From Symbiodinium sp. CCMP2592 (Eukaryota > Sar > Dinophyceae > Suessiales > Symbiodiniaceae), in contig CAJNDT010000315.1 of NCBI GenBank assembly GCA_905221615.1, positions 1 to 64,000 of the forward strand: 64,000 nt of DNA, in the 5' to 3' direction. Of the stretch, positions 9,001 to 19,570 are shown piece after piece (positions within the stretch are counted from its first letter, which is position 1; each line of letters begins with the position of its first letter). A program made the position numbers and the translations under genes. Under the pieces are notes generated by a model. That model worked only from the letters and a program-made list of their open reading frames with translations, did no database searches and was not told where the DNA came from.

Positions 9001-9775
9001 GAAACCCAGAGCTCAGCACGGGTTAGGGTTTGAGAGCATCGAAACTTCGAGCCGCCCAGTAGAATCCGAGTCAATTCTCTTACTAGCTATAGGCGGCTAA
9101 GGAAGCTGCAACTTTGCTACAGATCAGATGATCAAGTCGCAATACCCAACAGCTTGTGACCATTGACTAAGCAAGAACTTCCTGCCGACAGTTCTGCTTG
9201 CGCGTGTGGTTTGTCCTCTTTGTAACAAACCCTCAACCCTGCGACCCAACACCTTCTCGTCGCAGATGCTAAGCCCAAAATCCGTACTGCCGAAACCGAA
9301 ACCTTGGATTTCAGATGTCGCCTTCGCCAGAGATATTTGTTTTTGCGTAGTTGGATCCGGGCGTGGTGATTGTGGGCTGTGGATATGATTTTTGGACTTC
9401 CTCGGTGTCCTCCTAGTAGAAGCGATCATGAAGGCACTCTTCAATTTGAATTCGATCTAGGATCAGCAGGGCTAGAGAAGGAACATAAATCAACAAGATG
9501 CTTTATTGACTGCGGTTATTGTTGGATCATTACTTAGGTCCTCCGAAAGCGTCGAAGGCTTTTCTGCAAAAAAAACACTAAACGCTACACTCCCCCCTAA
9601 CTCCTAAATTGCAGCTGCAGGTCCTCAGTCAACATCGACATTGCGACATTTTACATGCTCTCCAGGTTCTACAGTAAGGTATCACACGACATTGCTAAGG
9701 ACATATGGGGGAGGGTTGTTGGCTTTAGAGATTTAGGATTCAGTAGCAGAGCTATCTATCTATCGATCTCTCTAA
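9001..9775. other. Unassigned stretch with short ORFs
   Basis: Overlapping 60- and 106-codon frames at 9124-9444 lie on opposite strands and show no family features. The rest is AT-moderate unique DNA leading into a CATA microsatellite. Confidence 0.3.
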
Positions 9776-9779
9776 CAAG

Positions 9780-9958
9780 CTATACCTACATACATACATA
9801 CATACATCCATACATACATGCGTACGTACATAACATATGTGCATACGCACATACATACATACGTACATGAACACATACATCCATGCATGCATACATACAC
9901 ACCTACATGCGTACGTACGTACATTGGTACATGCGTGCACACGTATATATATATGCTA
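9780..9958. repeat. CATA/TACG microsatellite
   Basis: Imperfect ACATACATAC, CGTACGTACATA and CACACGTATATATAT tracts. The 60- to 98-codon Tyr/His/Thr-rich frames reported in it on both strands are artefacts of the repeat. Confidence 0.9.
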
Positions 9959-10279
9959 CCCCCCCCCCCGACGTACCTACCTATTTGGTGTGTTTGTCTC
10001 CATGTGTTGAACACTTCGACGTATTACAAAGACTCTGTGAGCCAGATACAACAGCTATTGATGTGTAAACAATCTTCTTTTGACATGGTGCAACTGTCAC
10101 ACATGGGCCACTGAAGTAGGCCCACTACGATAATAATATGATTACAGTCATTCACTTATTAACTGTATCACCATAGTCTTCGCAACACCATGCAGCTATT
10201 GTTATCAATTGGTGTTACTAAAAGAAGTTGCCCTTCCATCTATATATGCTGGTTGTTGACAAAAAATGATTTAACGCGC

Positions 10280-11352
10280 AACCTCTAACCAACTGAACTA
10301 GTGTTATTTCAACGATTATGAATTAATCTCCATAGTCTTTTACTCTTCTAGGCATAACATTAGTAGCCACTTAGATGTAATGGTGTAGACGGTAACATAA
10401 TACCACTGGAACACAACTACCATGAATAACCTAGATAACTTAACTTGCTACAACTACTAAACATAGCTAACCTAAACCATTCATACCACTAGCTGTTAAC
10501 CTACTGTTAGTAAGTCATGTTGATCCTGTTATCAACCATACTTCATCTGACTGTACATATAATAGACTGAACAGAATAGCAATGACTGTACCTAATGATA
10601 AGACACAAGGAAAGCGTGCAACAACATGATAAGAGTCATGTAAATCTATGTCAGCATTTCTTATTTAGCCAAGTACAATTCCAGTTGGACCACCTACTAT
10701 ATACAGTTTATATGAAAGATCTACTATACCAGAGAGCATTAGCTGTGAACTAGTATCAGTAATTATGCATTAGGTATTCAGATATAGAGAACACCAACTA
10801 AAAGATCTTAACGAACCAGTTGGTACTCATATTATCAATTTACTAAGTTGTAAAGTTAGCTCTTGTATCACTATTCCATACTATTTGTAAATATATGATG
10901 TGGCCAAACTAAACTTTGCTAATAGACAAATACAACTCATAGCTAAGATCATAAATAAGGTAACCAAGACGTGTAATATGCCAATTACTGTCAAACTATT
11001 GAATACCAACTGGTCCAAAGAACCCAACAAATGTTGGTAGAGTATAGGATCACCTCCAAAGTATGGTTCATAGAATATTGTATTACCGTGTATACCTGTT
11101 AATAACATTAGCAAAGCTCCTGTCAATATTGGTAGCCTATTAACAAAATATATGATGTAATCCCAACTGATCTGGTTATATGTTGATAAAGTAACTAAAC
11201 GTAAACCTAATAATCTCATAATATGACAACTAACACAGAAGTTATAAAGATGTTAATGTTGATGATAGACCTGATGTAATGAAACTGTAGCTAGTAAGAC
11301 TGGTACCATAAGTTGCAAATGAGATTAATGAAGTACTAATAATACAAACCAT
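10280..11352 (-). pseudogene. cox1: Nuclear copy of mitochondrial cox1, decayed (NUMT)
   Basis: The minus strand carries successive blocks of cytochrome c oxidase subunit I in the correct order: STSLISF and LSSTLTS (11340-11250); [39 protein letters not shown]; after a +1 shift GFFGPVGI (family FFGHPEVYI); [10 protein letters not shown] (family GYLGMI); VPTGSLRSFSW; GGPTGIVLG (10668-10694); DIDLHDSYHVVARFPCVLSL (10588-10656); NVMPRRVKDYGD (10323-10360). The active gene is an inner-membrane oxidase subunit. This copy covers roughly the C-terminal two thirds and has several frameshifts and in-frame stops. The His-Pro pair of the HPEVY motif is lost. It is AT-rich compared with its flanks, as expected for transferred mtDNA. 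Confidence 0.88.
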
Positions 11353-11617
11353 TCCTCTTATGATTACAGGATATTTATGGCTATCAACTATGTGCTAACT
11401 GTTATCATCCTACTAAGTACGTTTGTTGCTACTCATTCCATTTCATACCATTACAGTCTATCAACATCTGGGGGCTATGGGGCCCTGGGACTACAGGTGC
11501 CTACCTCACATAGCAGGTGTTTCAACGCATAAGACTTAGCCTGGCCATCTTGAGACGTCTTCTGGCACTCAGGATATTGACGACTGATTAAAGCCTTGAT
11601 CTTCAATCCTCACAACT

Positions 11618-12390
11618 AGAATGTGTGCCACTTTTATTGTTTTTTTCCAGTTCCAATGCTTTGGACTCCTGTGTGCCATTTTTATTGGTTTTTCCACTGT
11701 TTCCGAGTTTCAGAAGCCGAAAACATTGGAAAAACCAATAAAAACCATAAAAACCATGATTTGCAATCTATGTCCAGGCGCGACACCACTTCCCGGGCGA
11801 TAGTTTGAAAATCATGGTTTTTTATGGTTTTTATTGGTTTTTCCAATGTTTCGGACTCCTTGTGTGCCACTTTTATTGGTTTTTCCAATGTTTCCGAGTT
11901 TCAGAAACCGAAAACATTGGAAAAACCAATAAAAACCATAAAAACCATGATTTTCAATCTATGTCCAGGCGCGACACCACTTCTCGGGCGATAGTTTGAA
12001 AATCATGGTTTTTATGGTTTTTATTGGTTTTTCCAATGTTTTGAGCTCCTTGTATGCGTTTTTATTGGTTTTTCCAATGTTTCGGACTCCTTGTGTGCCA
12101 CTTTTATTGGTTTTTCCAATGTTTCCGAGTTCCAGAAACCGAAAACATTGGAAAAACCAATAAAAACCATAAAAACCATGATTTTCAATCTATGTCCAGG
12201 CGCGACACCACTTCCCGGGCGATAGTTTGAAAATCATGGTTTTTATGGTTTTTATTGGTTTTTCCAATGTTTTGAGCTCCTTGTATGCGTTTTTATTGGT
12301 TTTTCCAATGTTTTGGATTCCCTGTGTGCCATTTTTATTTTTTTTTCTAGTGTTTTTGGTTCCCTGCATGACACATTTATTGGTATTTCC
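11618..12390. repeat. Array of long hairpin repeats beside the cox1 pseudogene
   Basis: Alternating direct and inverted copies of a module with ACATTGGAAAAACCAATAAA, AACCATAAAAACCATGATTT, a GC-rich core (CAGGCGCGACACCACTTCC, CGGGCGATAG) and the inverse arm. The core recurs near 11756, 11946 and 12178. Each core sits in a predicted stem longer than 50 bp. ORFs of 60 to 163 codons here follow the repeat and are not genes. Confidence 0.8.
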
Positions 12391-12599
12391 AATCGCGACC
12401 GTGTGGTTTTGGGACGGTGTGCAGGAGCACGATTGGGATCGTGTATAGGAGCACCATCTTATCCTACTGCAGCCCTTATCCCCTGGATAACATAAACCTG
12501 CATCGGCTTGCTGAGCTCCGCACCTGAACAGGAAAGCAGGAAAAGGGTAGGTACGTGGGGGGGGGGGGTACCATATATATATATATATATGTATATGTA

Positions 12600-13013
12600 A
12601 AACTGCTGTACATATATGGATGCTTAAAAGGGTTATGTATATGTGTATGTGTGTACATACAAAAACATATAAGCCAAGCAAGATGTCGCGTGACAGTGAC
12701 GACCCAAGAACTTAAGCTTAATCAGAAACTCAAGCATTGGACCCTAAGCAGTTACAGTCTCACATGCCTCTTAGCCTAAACCCTAAAATACCCTAAACCC
12801 TGAAAGAAACAGCCTAAGTCCTACGCCATCAACTTTGCCCGACACCACCTCCAAGCCGTTCAGCAAAACACATAGCCATAGATCTTACACCCGGCGACCC
12901 TGAACAAGGCCCTCACCCCCGGTAAAAGGTTAAAAGGCTCTACATCCCAAAGCCCCAACAGCCCATGAGCTCCCAGCCCAAGTCATCTGCCCAGGAAGTT
13001 GCTCCGGTGGAGC
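12600..13013. other. No gene recognised
   Basis: TATG-rich text trailing from the AT repeat, then unique sequence with scattered CCCTAAA. Nothing else is seen. Confidence 0.4.
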
Positions 13014-13190
13014 TTGCGGGTTGTCGTAGTAGAAGAGGATGTTCTGGCAGCTTTGACTTCAGGGCTTTGGACCTAAACCTTAAACCCTAGGCCCTAAGCC
13101 CTCAACCCTCGGCCCTGAACCCTAAACTGAGCCTGAAGCTCTGCGAGGGTTGCCGTAGCAGAGGAGGCAGTTCTGCTTTGACTTTGGGGC
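13014..13190. repeat. Duplicated unique segment around a CCCTAAA tract
   Basis: GGGTTGTCGTAGTAGAAGAG with TTCTGGCAGCTTTGACTT (13018-13060) is repeated imperfectly as GGGTTGCCGTAGCAGAGGAG with GTTCTGCTTTGACTT (13148-13184). Between the copies lies CCCTAAACC-type text. On the minus strand the first copy reads SCQNILFYYDNPQAPPEQLP, so it may be an exon edge. Confidence 0.5.
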
Positions 13191-13258
13191 TTATGGTTTA
13201 GACCCTCAGACCTTAAGGGGGCCTGGGTTTGGGTTTTGGGTTTAGGGCTAAGGCCCTG

Positions 13259-13326
13259 AACCCCAAATAGTACGATCCTTATTATAAGGATCCCAAAATA
13301 AGGTGCCCCTATTTTCGGAAACTCCA
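13259..13326. mobile_element. Partial family E element
   Basis: Contains CCTTATTATAAGGATCCC and ends CTATTTTCGGAAACTCC. The left terminus is not preserved. Confidence 0.45.
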
Positions 13327-13435
13327 ATATGCAAATATGCGGACATAACCCCCATACTCATACGGTCGGAGTAGTTAAACCCGAAACCGGAGGGTCTAGG
13401 GTCGAAGAAGGTGAGGTCAAGGGCCTAGGGTTGAG

Positions 13436-13536
13436 CATGGGACTTAGTAAGTAGGTTATAAGCGGGGATATAAGTCCCCTAAGTGGGGTTATCCTAAGTA
13501 TCACCTACTTATAACCTTACTTACTAAGTCCCATGA
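13436..13536. mobile_element. MITE-like element, family C
   Basis: ATGGGACTTAGTAAGTAGG at the left is the reverse complement of CCTTACTTACTAAGTCCCAT at the right apart from small changes. The middle contains AAGTCCCCTAAGTGGGGTTA. It matches the copy at the 3' end of HIR intron 4. Confidence 0.7.
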
Positions 13537-13597
13537 GCCTCCAAGTAGGGTTACTAGAAGTGGCCCTGAATCCCCAACCCTCTGCTTCTTTGGAGCC

Positions 13598-14150
13598 TTA
13601 ATACAAAAAGGGCTCAGCAACTAGACTAGGGCTTTGGGGTATTGGGGTATCTTCTAGTATATAGGTAGTATGAGGAACCGTATGGGTATCTTCTAGTATA
13701 GGTATTATGAGGAACCGTACGGAAACCTTTCCAGTAAGTAAGACTTGTTCAAGCTTCAAGTCTAGACCTGACAAGTCCCCCCTAAACCCTGTGTCAGGGA
13801 GTGCTTCTTCGCTGGTGACCAAACTTCGTGGAAGCATTGGCCTTGAACCTGAATATAGGAGCATGAAAATTAAAATTGGGTCCTGAGCTACACTCTGGGA
13901 TAAGTGGAGTCAAAGTCCCTCAGCGCCAAGCCCTGGCCCGAAACTAGTTAACCCTAAAGCCTACACCCGCCCGAAACCCTAAACCTGTCTTGCCGACTTC
14001 GCCATTTGGTCACTCGGATGACCACTAACCTAGGAGTTTAGCATTGGGTAATTTTAGGTGGAACCTCAACCTTACCTCCTCAACCTTAAACCCTGCCCAC
14101 AGAACGGGAAAAAGGGCCGGCTCGAAGCTGAAAGTATTTCAAAGAACTCG
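13598..14150. other. No gene recognised
   Basis: Contains a short tandem duplication of GGTATCTTCTAGTATA (near 13639 and 13684). The rest is unassigned; the 88-codon minus ORF has no recognisable domain. Confidence 0.35.
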
Positions 14151-14410
14151 GCTGCATCATGCTGCTCAGCTGGGAGCGCCATTCTGGCATAAGTTGTCTC
14201 CAAGCAATGTCCCAGACTCAAGCCCCAGAGCCTGCACTGCTGGATCTGGGCAATGGTGTCATCTTCGCGGTGATCATCGGTGGAGGCTGCCGGTTTCTCT
14301 GCAAGCAGCTGAATACATCTAACAACGTGAGATCTGCCAATGCCCGGACGAGCACGGAGGGGCAGTGCACTGCCTTCTCTTTACAGCGGCAAGCCAGCGC
14401 ACTAGTCGAA
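14150..14410 (+). CDS. Exon candidate with one hydrophobic helix
   Basis: The frame beginning 14159 reads APEPALLDLGNGVIFAVIIG, then GGCRFLCKQLNTSNNVRSAN, with a plausible single membrane segment. It runs straight into a family A MITE at 14411, a position compatible with an intron boundary. The overlapping frame from 14044 is an alternative. No family was recognised. Confidence 0.3.
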
Positions 14411-14516
14411 CCCAGAGACTCCAATATCCCTTAATTCAGGAATATTCCTTCACTCATATTAGGGATACTATAATTTAAAGTATATTCCTTAATTAAGGGG
14501 TATTGGAGTCTCTGGG
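14411..14516. mobile_element. MITE-like element, family A
   Basis: CCCAGAGACTCCAATATCCC to GGTATTGGAGTCTCTGGG, an almost perfect terminal inverted repeat, with TTAATTCAGGAATATTCC and its inverse inside. Confidence 0.75.
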
Positions 14517-14578
14517 AAGCAGGGGGCTAGGTCCCCAGCCTCCTCAGTGTGGGGACCTGGACCAAGCTCATGACCTTC

Positions 14579-14678
14579 CTTAGGGGTACTTAGAAATATT
14601 TTTTCAATTTTTGGCTATTACGATCCTTAAGAAACAGCTAAAAATACAATTGTTGCTAGGGTTCTAAGTTCAGTATAG
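14579..14678. mobile_element. MITE-like element, family G
   Basis: CTTAGGGGTACTTAGAAATA at one end and, in reverse complement, CTATACTGAACTTAGAACC at the other. The middle is AGCTAAAAATACAATTGTTG-like. Three copies occur here; the other two (22424-22522, 24330-24433) are in the opposite orientation. Confidence 0.7.
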
Positions 14679-14751
14679 CTTCGTAGCTAGTTCAGACCAT
14701 GCTTGGCTGCTGAACCCAAACTCAGATTATGCTGGGCTGCTGAACCCGAAC

Positions 14752-14861
14752 TCAGAGACTCCAAAACCCTCTGATTCAAGAAAACACTCTTTTATATCGA
14801 AATACCGACCGTTGTCATGGTTTAATGCATATTTCTGAACGATTGGGTTTTGGAGTCTCTA
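14752..14861. mobile_element. Divergent family A-like element
   Basis: TCAGAGACTCCAAAACCCTC and GGGTTTTGGAGTCTCTAG form the terminal inverted repeat. The interior differs from the main family A copies. The same variant occurs at 54810-54922. Confidence 0.55.
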
Positions 14862-15204
14862 GAAACTCAAGAACCTCTTTAAGGCTTTCAGGTTTAGTGT
14901 TTAGGCTTTGGGTTTAGTGTTAAGCCTCTAGGGTTTAAGGCTTAGGGTTTAGGCTCTAGGGTTCCTAAGTGCCCTGATCCTCTAAGAACCCACATAAAGG
15001 GTCCGCCAATCATTGGGCCAGTCATTACTTCTTAATCACGCAGCATTCCTAAAGCGTATGAGTTCCGGGATAACCCTAAGCCCATCAAAGTAGAAACCTT
15101 AATCCTAAACCCCTACACCTAAACCCCTTCATTAAGGATATGGAAACCCCATATAAAACCCCTTAGAATGAAGCCCAGTCAGGTAGGGATGTCCACTTAA
15201 GGGG

Positions 15205-15301
15205 CATCGGGATCGAGCCCTGCTGGGCGGCACCCTCACGCTTTCGACGCGAGTGACCAAGCCATATTCGGCCAGGTAGGCCAGCCTCGGAATGGGGTTA
15301 G
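15205..15301 (-). CDS. Exon candidate, function unknown
   Basis: The minus strand reads NPIPRLAYLAEYGLVTRVES followed by VRVPPSRARSR, with strong GC bias at the third position, flanked on both sides by telomere-like AT-richer text. No family was recognised. Its size resembles HIR exons. Confidence 0.35.
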
Positions 15302-15930
15302 GATGTAGCATTTATGGTATAGGATTTTTTTTGGTTTTAGGGTCTAGGAGTGTAGGGTTTAAGGTCGAGGGCTGACGGTTGAGGAGTAGCCCAACATCAC
15401 TTAATGAAGCGATGTTTGTTGCATGCTTGTGGGGTTCCTCAGATAGGTAGTAAAAGCCCCTGAATGACTGAAACAGGGTTGAGGTGTATACTTGGTCATA
15501 TTAATTCAAGAGCTATGCTGTGAAACCTTTTCAACTCTCTAGGGAATACAACTTACGAAACCGAGAGCTCCGAACCGAAAATCCGAGTCGCTGCGCTGAG
15601 TTTGGGTGATAAGGGTTTAGGAGTTTGGGGCTTTGTGCTACTTGGGTCAGGGCTTGGAGAGGAACTCCAAAATGCTTGATTGCGGACCCCATCCCAAGTC
15701 ATGCGAATCCGAAGACTTTAACCCAAATAGCCTGATCCAAGGATGCAGATCAAGACGGGCCTCCCTCACTTTGATTGCATACCTGGAACCTATGTTCTAC
15801 CCTCAAATAAAATCTGGATGCAAGACCGAACCTGGAAATTGTCGAGTCTTAGCTACGCCATCAGGATTGCAAGGCCTCTGAAAACCCTGGATCTACAGGA
15901 AAAGATGTGCAACTGAGGTTTAAGGGCTAT
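15302..15930. other. No gene recognised
   Basis: TTTAGGG variants at 15320-15390, then unassigned sequence. An 82-codon plus ORF at 15633-15881 has no features. Confidence 0.35.
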
Positions 15931-15944
15931 ATTTTAGGCATCTG

Positions 15945-16090
15945 AGGCCGCGTGCTCGTTGCTTTCATTCTGCAAGATGAAGGTGCGGTAGAACTGATCT
16001 TGGTCCTGACATCGGTGGCGGGCATATTCACGATCCCCACCATTCAACGGCGCTCTCCCAAGCAACATGAGGGCTTTCCTCATGCTCTCG
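15945..16090 (-). CDS. Exon candidate beside a GAT-rich stretch
   Basis: The minus strand reads ESMRKALMLLGRAPLNGGDR, then EYARHRCQDQDQFYRTFILQ. The adjoining 16083-16200 is a GATGATGGTGATGAC-rich tract that yields Ile/Val on one strand and Asp on the other. The opposite strand frame (acidic, 75 codons) is an alternative. No family was recognised. Confidence 0.25.
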
Positions 16091-17190
16091 ATGATGGTGA
16101 TGATGGTGGTGATCCTGATCTCGATGACGATCCGAACCATGACGATCATGATTCTAACGACGATGGTCATGAGTCATGACGACGGTAATGATGTCAGTCA
16201 GCGTGATTTGTAGCGATGGTGCTGCTGATGACAAGAATCGTCACTATGACTGCACTGTGGCATGCCACATCGGAGCCTGGTATCACTCCTTACTCCACGC
16301 GTAAGTCTCGTTGTATATCTACTGTCGCTTTATCTATCGCCTTGGAATGCTATCCCCGCACTTTTCGACGAAAAAGCCACTCCCTCGCTCATCACCTCCC
16401 CCCCAATGTGCGCTTCAACTCCTGCACGTCAAGGGGTCCTAATGCCGACACCCCAAACCCAGTTAGAAAAGGGTTATGGGGTATATGGCGATACAATCAG
16501 TCATTTATACGGGGCCGTTAAAGGATGCTGTTAAAAAGCTGACGGCCTGCCTACATACTCCTCTCTAGGACCCAAACGACATTTGTGCGTTCGAGCTCCA
16601 ACCCCTCATGCCAGGATCTGATGCCTGCAGCGATTAGGGCTTGGGGTTCAGACATTACGGTTCGGGATTAGGTAACATGTACAGACCTTAGCACCTGTTA
16701 CTCTGGAATTTTTCATAGTTCAGCTCGCTTCTCACATTCCACGGATCCCGTATTTGGAGAAGCACGTGTTATCAACATCAGTTTCAGTCCTACAGTACTA
16801 CACCCGAACCCTGCACCCGCAAACCCTGAAGCCCGAACGCTCTAACCCCAAGACCCTAAAGCCTGCAATCCACTCTCCCTATTATTACCCCAACCCTAAA
16901 ACCCTAAGTTCTGGTGGTTTTCTGAAGTGCAAACCCTGAACCCTCAGATCCCCAACCCGAAACCAGGTGCCGATTTCAGCAGTCAAAAGTATACTCAGCA
17001 AGAGTTCCATCTTAAACCAATGTAGGATCGCATCAAGATGAATATCCCAAGTAGACCCTCGCCCCTAACTAATCCCTAAAGCCCTAATCCTATAGACCCT
17101 AAACCCTCAAACTCTAAATCCCAAAACCCTTAGACCCTAGACCCTAAACCCCGCAACCCCTTCAACCCCAGACCCTGAACCCCTAAGCCC

Positions 17191-17295
17191 CCTATAGGGG
17201 CCTTAATAAGTAGAATAGGGCTTTGGGGCCCGTTGTACTATAACTCGAATCAGGAATCCACAAAATGGTATAGCTGATTATTTAGGCACCTATAT
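17191..17295. mobile_element. MITE-like element, family B
   Basis: CCTATAGGGGCCTTAATAAG to GATTATTTAGGCACCTATAT. The shared core is TAGAATAGGGCTTTGGGGCC and a TACTATAACTCGAATCAGG stretch. This is close to the family consensus. The preceding 16200-17190 has no recognised gene. Confidence 0.7.
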
Positions 17296-17365
17296 AATCC
17301 CTAAACCCTAGACTCTTAAATGAACCTCGGCACGTATACCATCTTAAACCCTTGAAGGAAGGACC

Positions 17366-17470
17366 GGAAGGACCCTAAACCCACATCTTTGCCGAGCTGG
17401 GGGCTCGCCGTGAGCCGTGTCGGACTACCGCCCTGGACGCCAAGGCGGTCCTTCGCTGCTCTTACGGTGC
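17366..17470 (+). CDS. Exon candidate, function unknown
   Basis: Reads IFAELGARREPCRTTALDAK, then AVLRCSYGAYG and TAG. It is a compact GC-rich island between a telomere-like tract on the left and TTTAGGG text on the right (17478-17530). No family was recognised. Confidence 0.3.
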
Positions 17471-17736
17471 ATATGGTTAGGTTAGGGTTTAGGGTTTAGG
17501 GTCTAGGGTTCAGGGTCTAGGGCTTCAGGGTTTATGTTTTCGTAGGGTTTATGGTTTCAAGTCTGAGGGCGTTTTAGGATGCAGATTTATAAAGGGCTTA
17601 GGGTTGTTGTCGTGGCTCCTATACTAGGTTGTAGGGTTAAGGGTTCGGGGGTTTGTGGTTGGGGTTAGGGCCCCGGAAAAGCACCTATAGATAAAGTTGT
17701 TAATCATTTAACACACTGTAGTACAGGTAGATTTAC

Positions 17737-18018
17737 GTGCATACTTCATTTGTTGTCATGCGGTTTCTGGAACTGCTAGTCCATGTTGTTTTAAGCTTAA
17801 GGTTTCGGGCTTGTGGATTCGAGTTGAAGGTGGAGGTTTGTCATTTTATGTGGAAGCATATCGCTCCTTGTAATTATCTCAGTGAAGGCCCGGATCCACT
17901 AACCTCGTTCTTTACAAAGGAAGGTTTCGGCAAAGGCTCAAGGGTTTGGAGCGAGATTTATTTCAAGTTGTTCAAGCTGTTGAAGCTCAACTTCCTACTA
18001 TACTCCAGATGGCTTTGA
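17737..18018 (+). CDS. Hypothetical 93-codon ORF
   Basis: ATG-started frame with a hydrophobic N-terminus (FLELLVHVVLSLRF) and a charged C-terminal part. No homology is recognised and it could be chance. The following 18019-18427 has no assigned gene. Confidence 0.2.
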   Translation: MHTSFVVMRFLELLVHVVLSLRFRACGFELKVEVCHFMWKHIAPCNYLSEGPDPLTSFFTKEGFGKGSRVWSEIYFKLFKLLKLNFLLYSRWL

Positions 18019-18427
18019 GTTGTGCTCCTCCGAGTACATGACGTGCCAGTTATCTATCACGTTCAGTATTGCTTGCGTCGCCATCCCAGCGTCAAATGAG
18101 GATTCTACGATTTGAAGGCTCTATTCAAGCAGCTTAGGCTTTCCTTGCAGGTTCAGCGAGAGTCTTAAACAGTGCTCTATGTCAGGTGACTATCCTAGAC
18201 TCCTTGACAGCCGCAGTGAAGGTGCCTCCAAACCTACGTACAACTGCCCATGAACCTTTGAAACAAACCTGCTAAATTTCTGGCATTTGTTCCAAAATAG
18301 GTGTCGGTTGAAGATCTTTCTTGCTCTTCTCCCGCAGCTGGGTAAGCGTAGCACACTAGAAATGATCTAGGGCTTTCTAGACGAAGAGTATAAATCTGCA
18401 ATTGCTGAGGACGGGAATCTTGAATAT

Positions 18428-18480
18428 GGGGGCCTCAGTAATTAGAATAGGGTTGGGGCAATAAGAGACGACTCGTCTGC
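18428..18480. mobile_element. Family B half element
   Basis: GGGGGCCTCAGTAATTAGAA TAGGGTTGGGGC-type text matches the left half of family B. The right half is missing. Confidence 0.4.
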
Positions 18481-18544
18481 GGAAAACCCCGTCAAGGGTT
18501 TGGGGGCTTGGGTTTGGAGATCGTGTAACAGGGAGCCAGAACCT

Positions 18545-18667
18545 CTAGTTCATGGTCGGGATAGTATTAAAAGTCTACATTCGCATTCCTTTCCGGTTTA
18601 GGTACCCATAAGCAACCCTAAACCCTAAACCCTAGCCCGTGTAAACTGTTTCCCAACTATGGCAAAG
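18545..18667. mobile_element. MITE family F copy interrupted by CCCTAAA
   Basis: TAGTTCATGGTCGGGATAG at the left and TTTCCCAACTATGGCAAAG at the right match family F. Between TACCCATAAGC and GTAAACTG the copy contains an extra AACCCTAAACCCTAAACCC block that the copies at 40973 and 41789 lack. Confidence 0.65.
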
Positions 18668-18689
18668 ATCTAGTGCACGAGACTTTGCA

Positions 18690-18985
18690 CCTCTCGGGTT
18701 TCAGAGTTTCGGGTTCAGATCGGGGGATTCAGGGTTTGGGGGTTTGTTTTGAAGGTTTGAGGGTTGAGGGCTTTCAGGGTTTTTAGCTGTTGTTAGGGTT
18801 TAGAACTTGAGGTTTTAAGGTTTGGGTTTGAAGGTTTCGGGCTTCTAGGGTCTAGGGTTTGGCATCAATTTGAAGGTTTAGGGGTCTGTCTTGAAGGCTT
18901 TTAGGGTTTAGGGTTTGAGGGTTTCGGGTTTTGGTTTGAGGGTTAACGGCTGTTAGGGTTCAGGGCTAGTTTTTCAATAAATCTT
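18690..18985. repeat. Degenerate TTTAGGG text
   Basis: GGTTTAGGG, GAGGGTTTCGGG and TTTGAAGG variants, not a regular array. No gene. Confidence 0.6.
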
Positions 18986-19570
18986 TAGAATACAGTTGAA
19001 CCAAAACCCTACTAAGAGTTGAAATTAAGATCACCGGTTTCTGCAACTGTCGCCTAATCTTTCTGCAAGAGACCCGAGGCCGTAGTGCCTAGGTTAGGGT
19101 CCTACTTGCCTCACCTTTGCCCGCATGTAGGGACGAACGTAGAAAAAAAACAAATGGAGAGTTTGTGCTAGTATTCCTGGACCATCAAAAGGCGGTTTAG
19201 AAGCACAATGCATCGAGTTTTTCGCAGCCCGAAAGCCCAAAACTCGTATCTTGAATGCCAACCTCGATGGTGGGTCGCAGTCGTCAGCCACAGGCAGCTC
19301 GCCTCTCAGGAAAGCTCAAACCCTCGTAAACCGGATCCGGCACTTCGCCAGCGGTCCAGCAAGGCTTGTTTAAACGGATTTAGGGTTCGGGGGTCGACGG
19401 TTCAGGGGTTCTGCAATCGGAGAGACTAATGTAGGTTTTAAAAGTTGAAAGGTTGGAAATTTGGGGTCTACAGGGTTCGACGCCTTACGGCCGGCTTAGC
19501 AACCTAACATCCCAAAGTGCGTTCGTGTCGGCTCCACAGCGCCTGTGCCATAGTTGAAGATCTGCGTGCT

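Larger units (their letters stand above)
9945..12590. repeat. 2.6 kb block bounded by an inverted AT/poly-C repeat
   Basis: Left arm 9945-9988: AT repeat, GCTACC, eleven C, then ACGTACCTACC. Right arm 12543-12590, in reverse complement: AT repeat, GGTACC, a twelve-base C run, then ACGTACCTACC. The arms enclose the cox1 pseudogene and the hairpin repeat array. The arms may be true termini of a mobile unit or two copies of a composite microsatellite. Confidence 0.55.

Noticed and set aside
11220..11480. Mitochondrial cob or rRNA fragments near the cox1 copy
   Set aside because: The text up to 11352 still fits COX1; beyond that nothing could be matched to cob, cox3 or rRNA by eye.
11621..12681. 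ORFs of 60 to 163 codons in the hairpin array
   Set aside because: They repeat with the hairpin module in both strands and carry no recognisable protein features.
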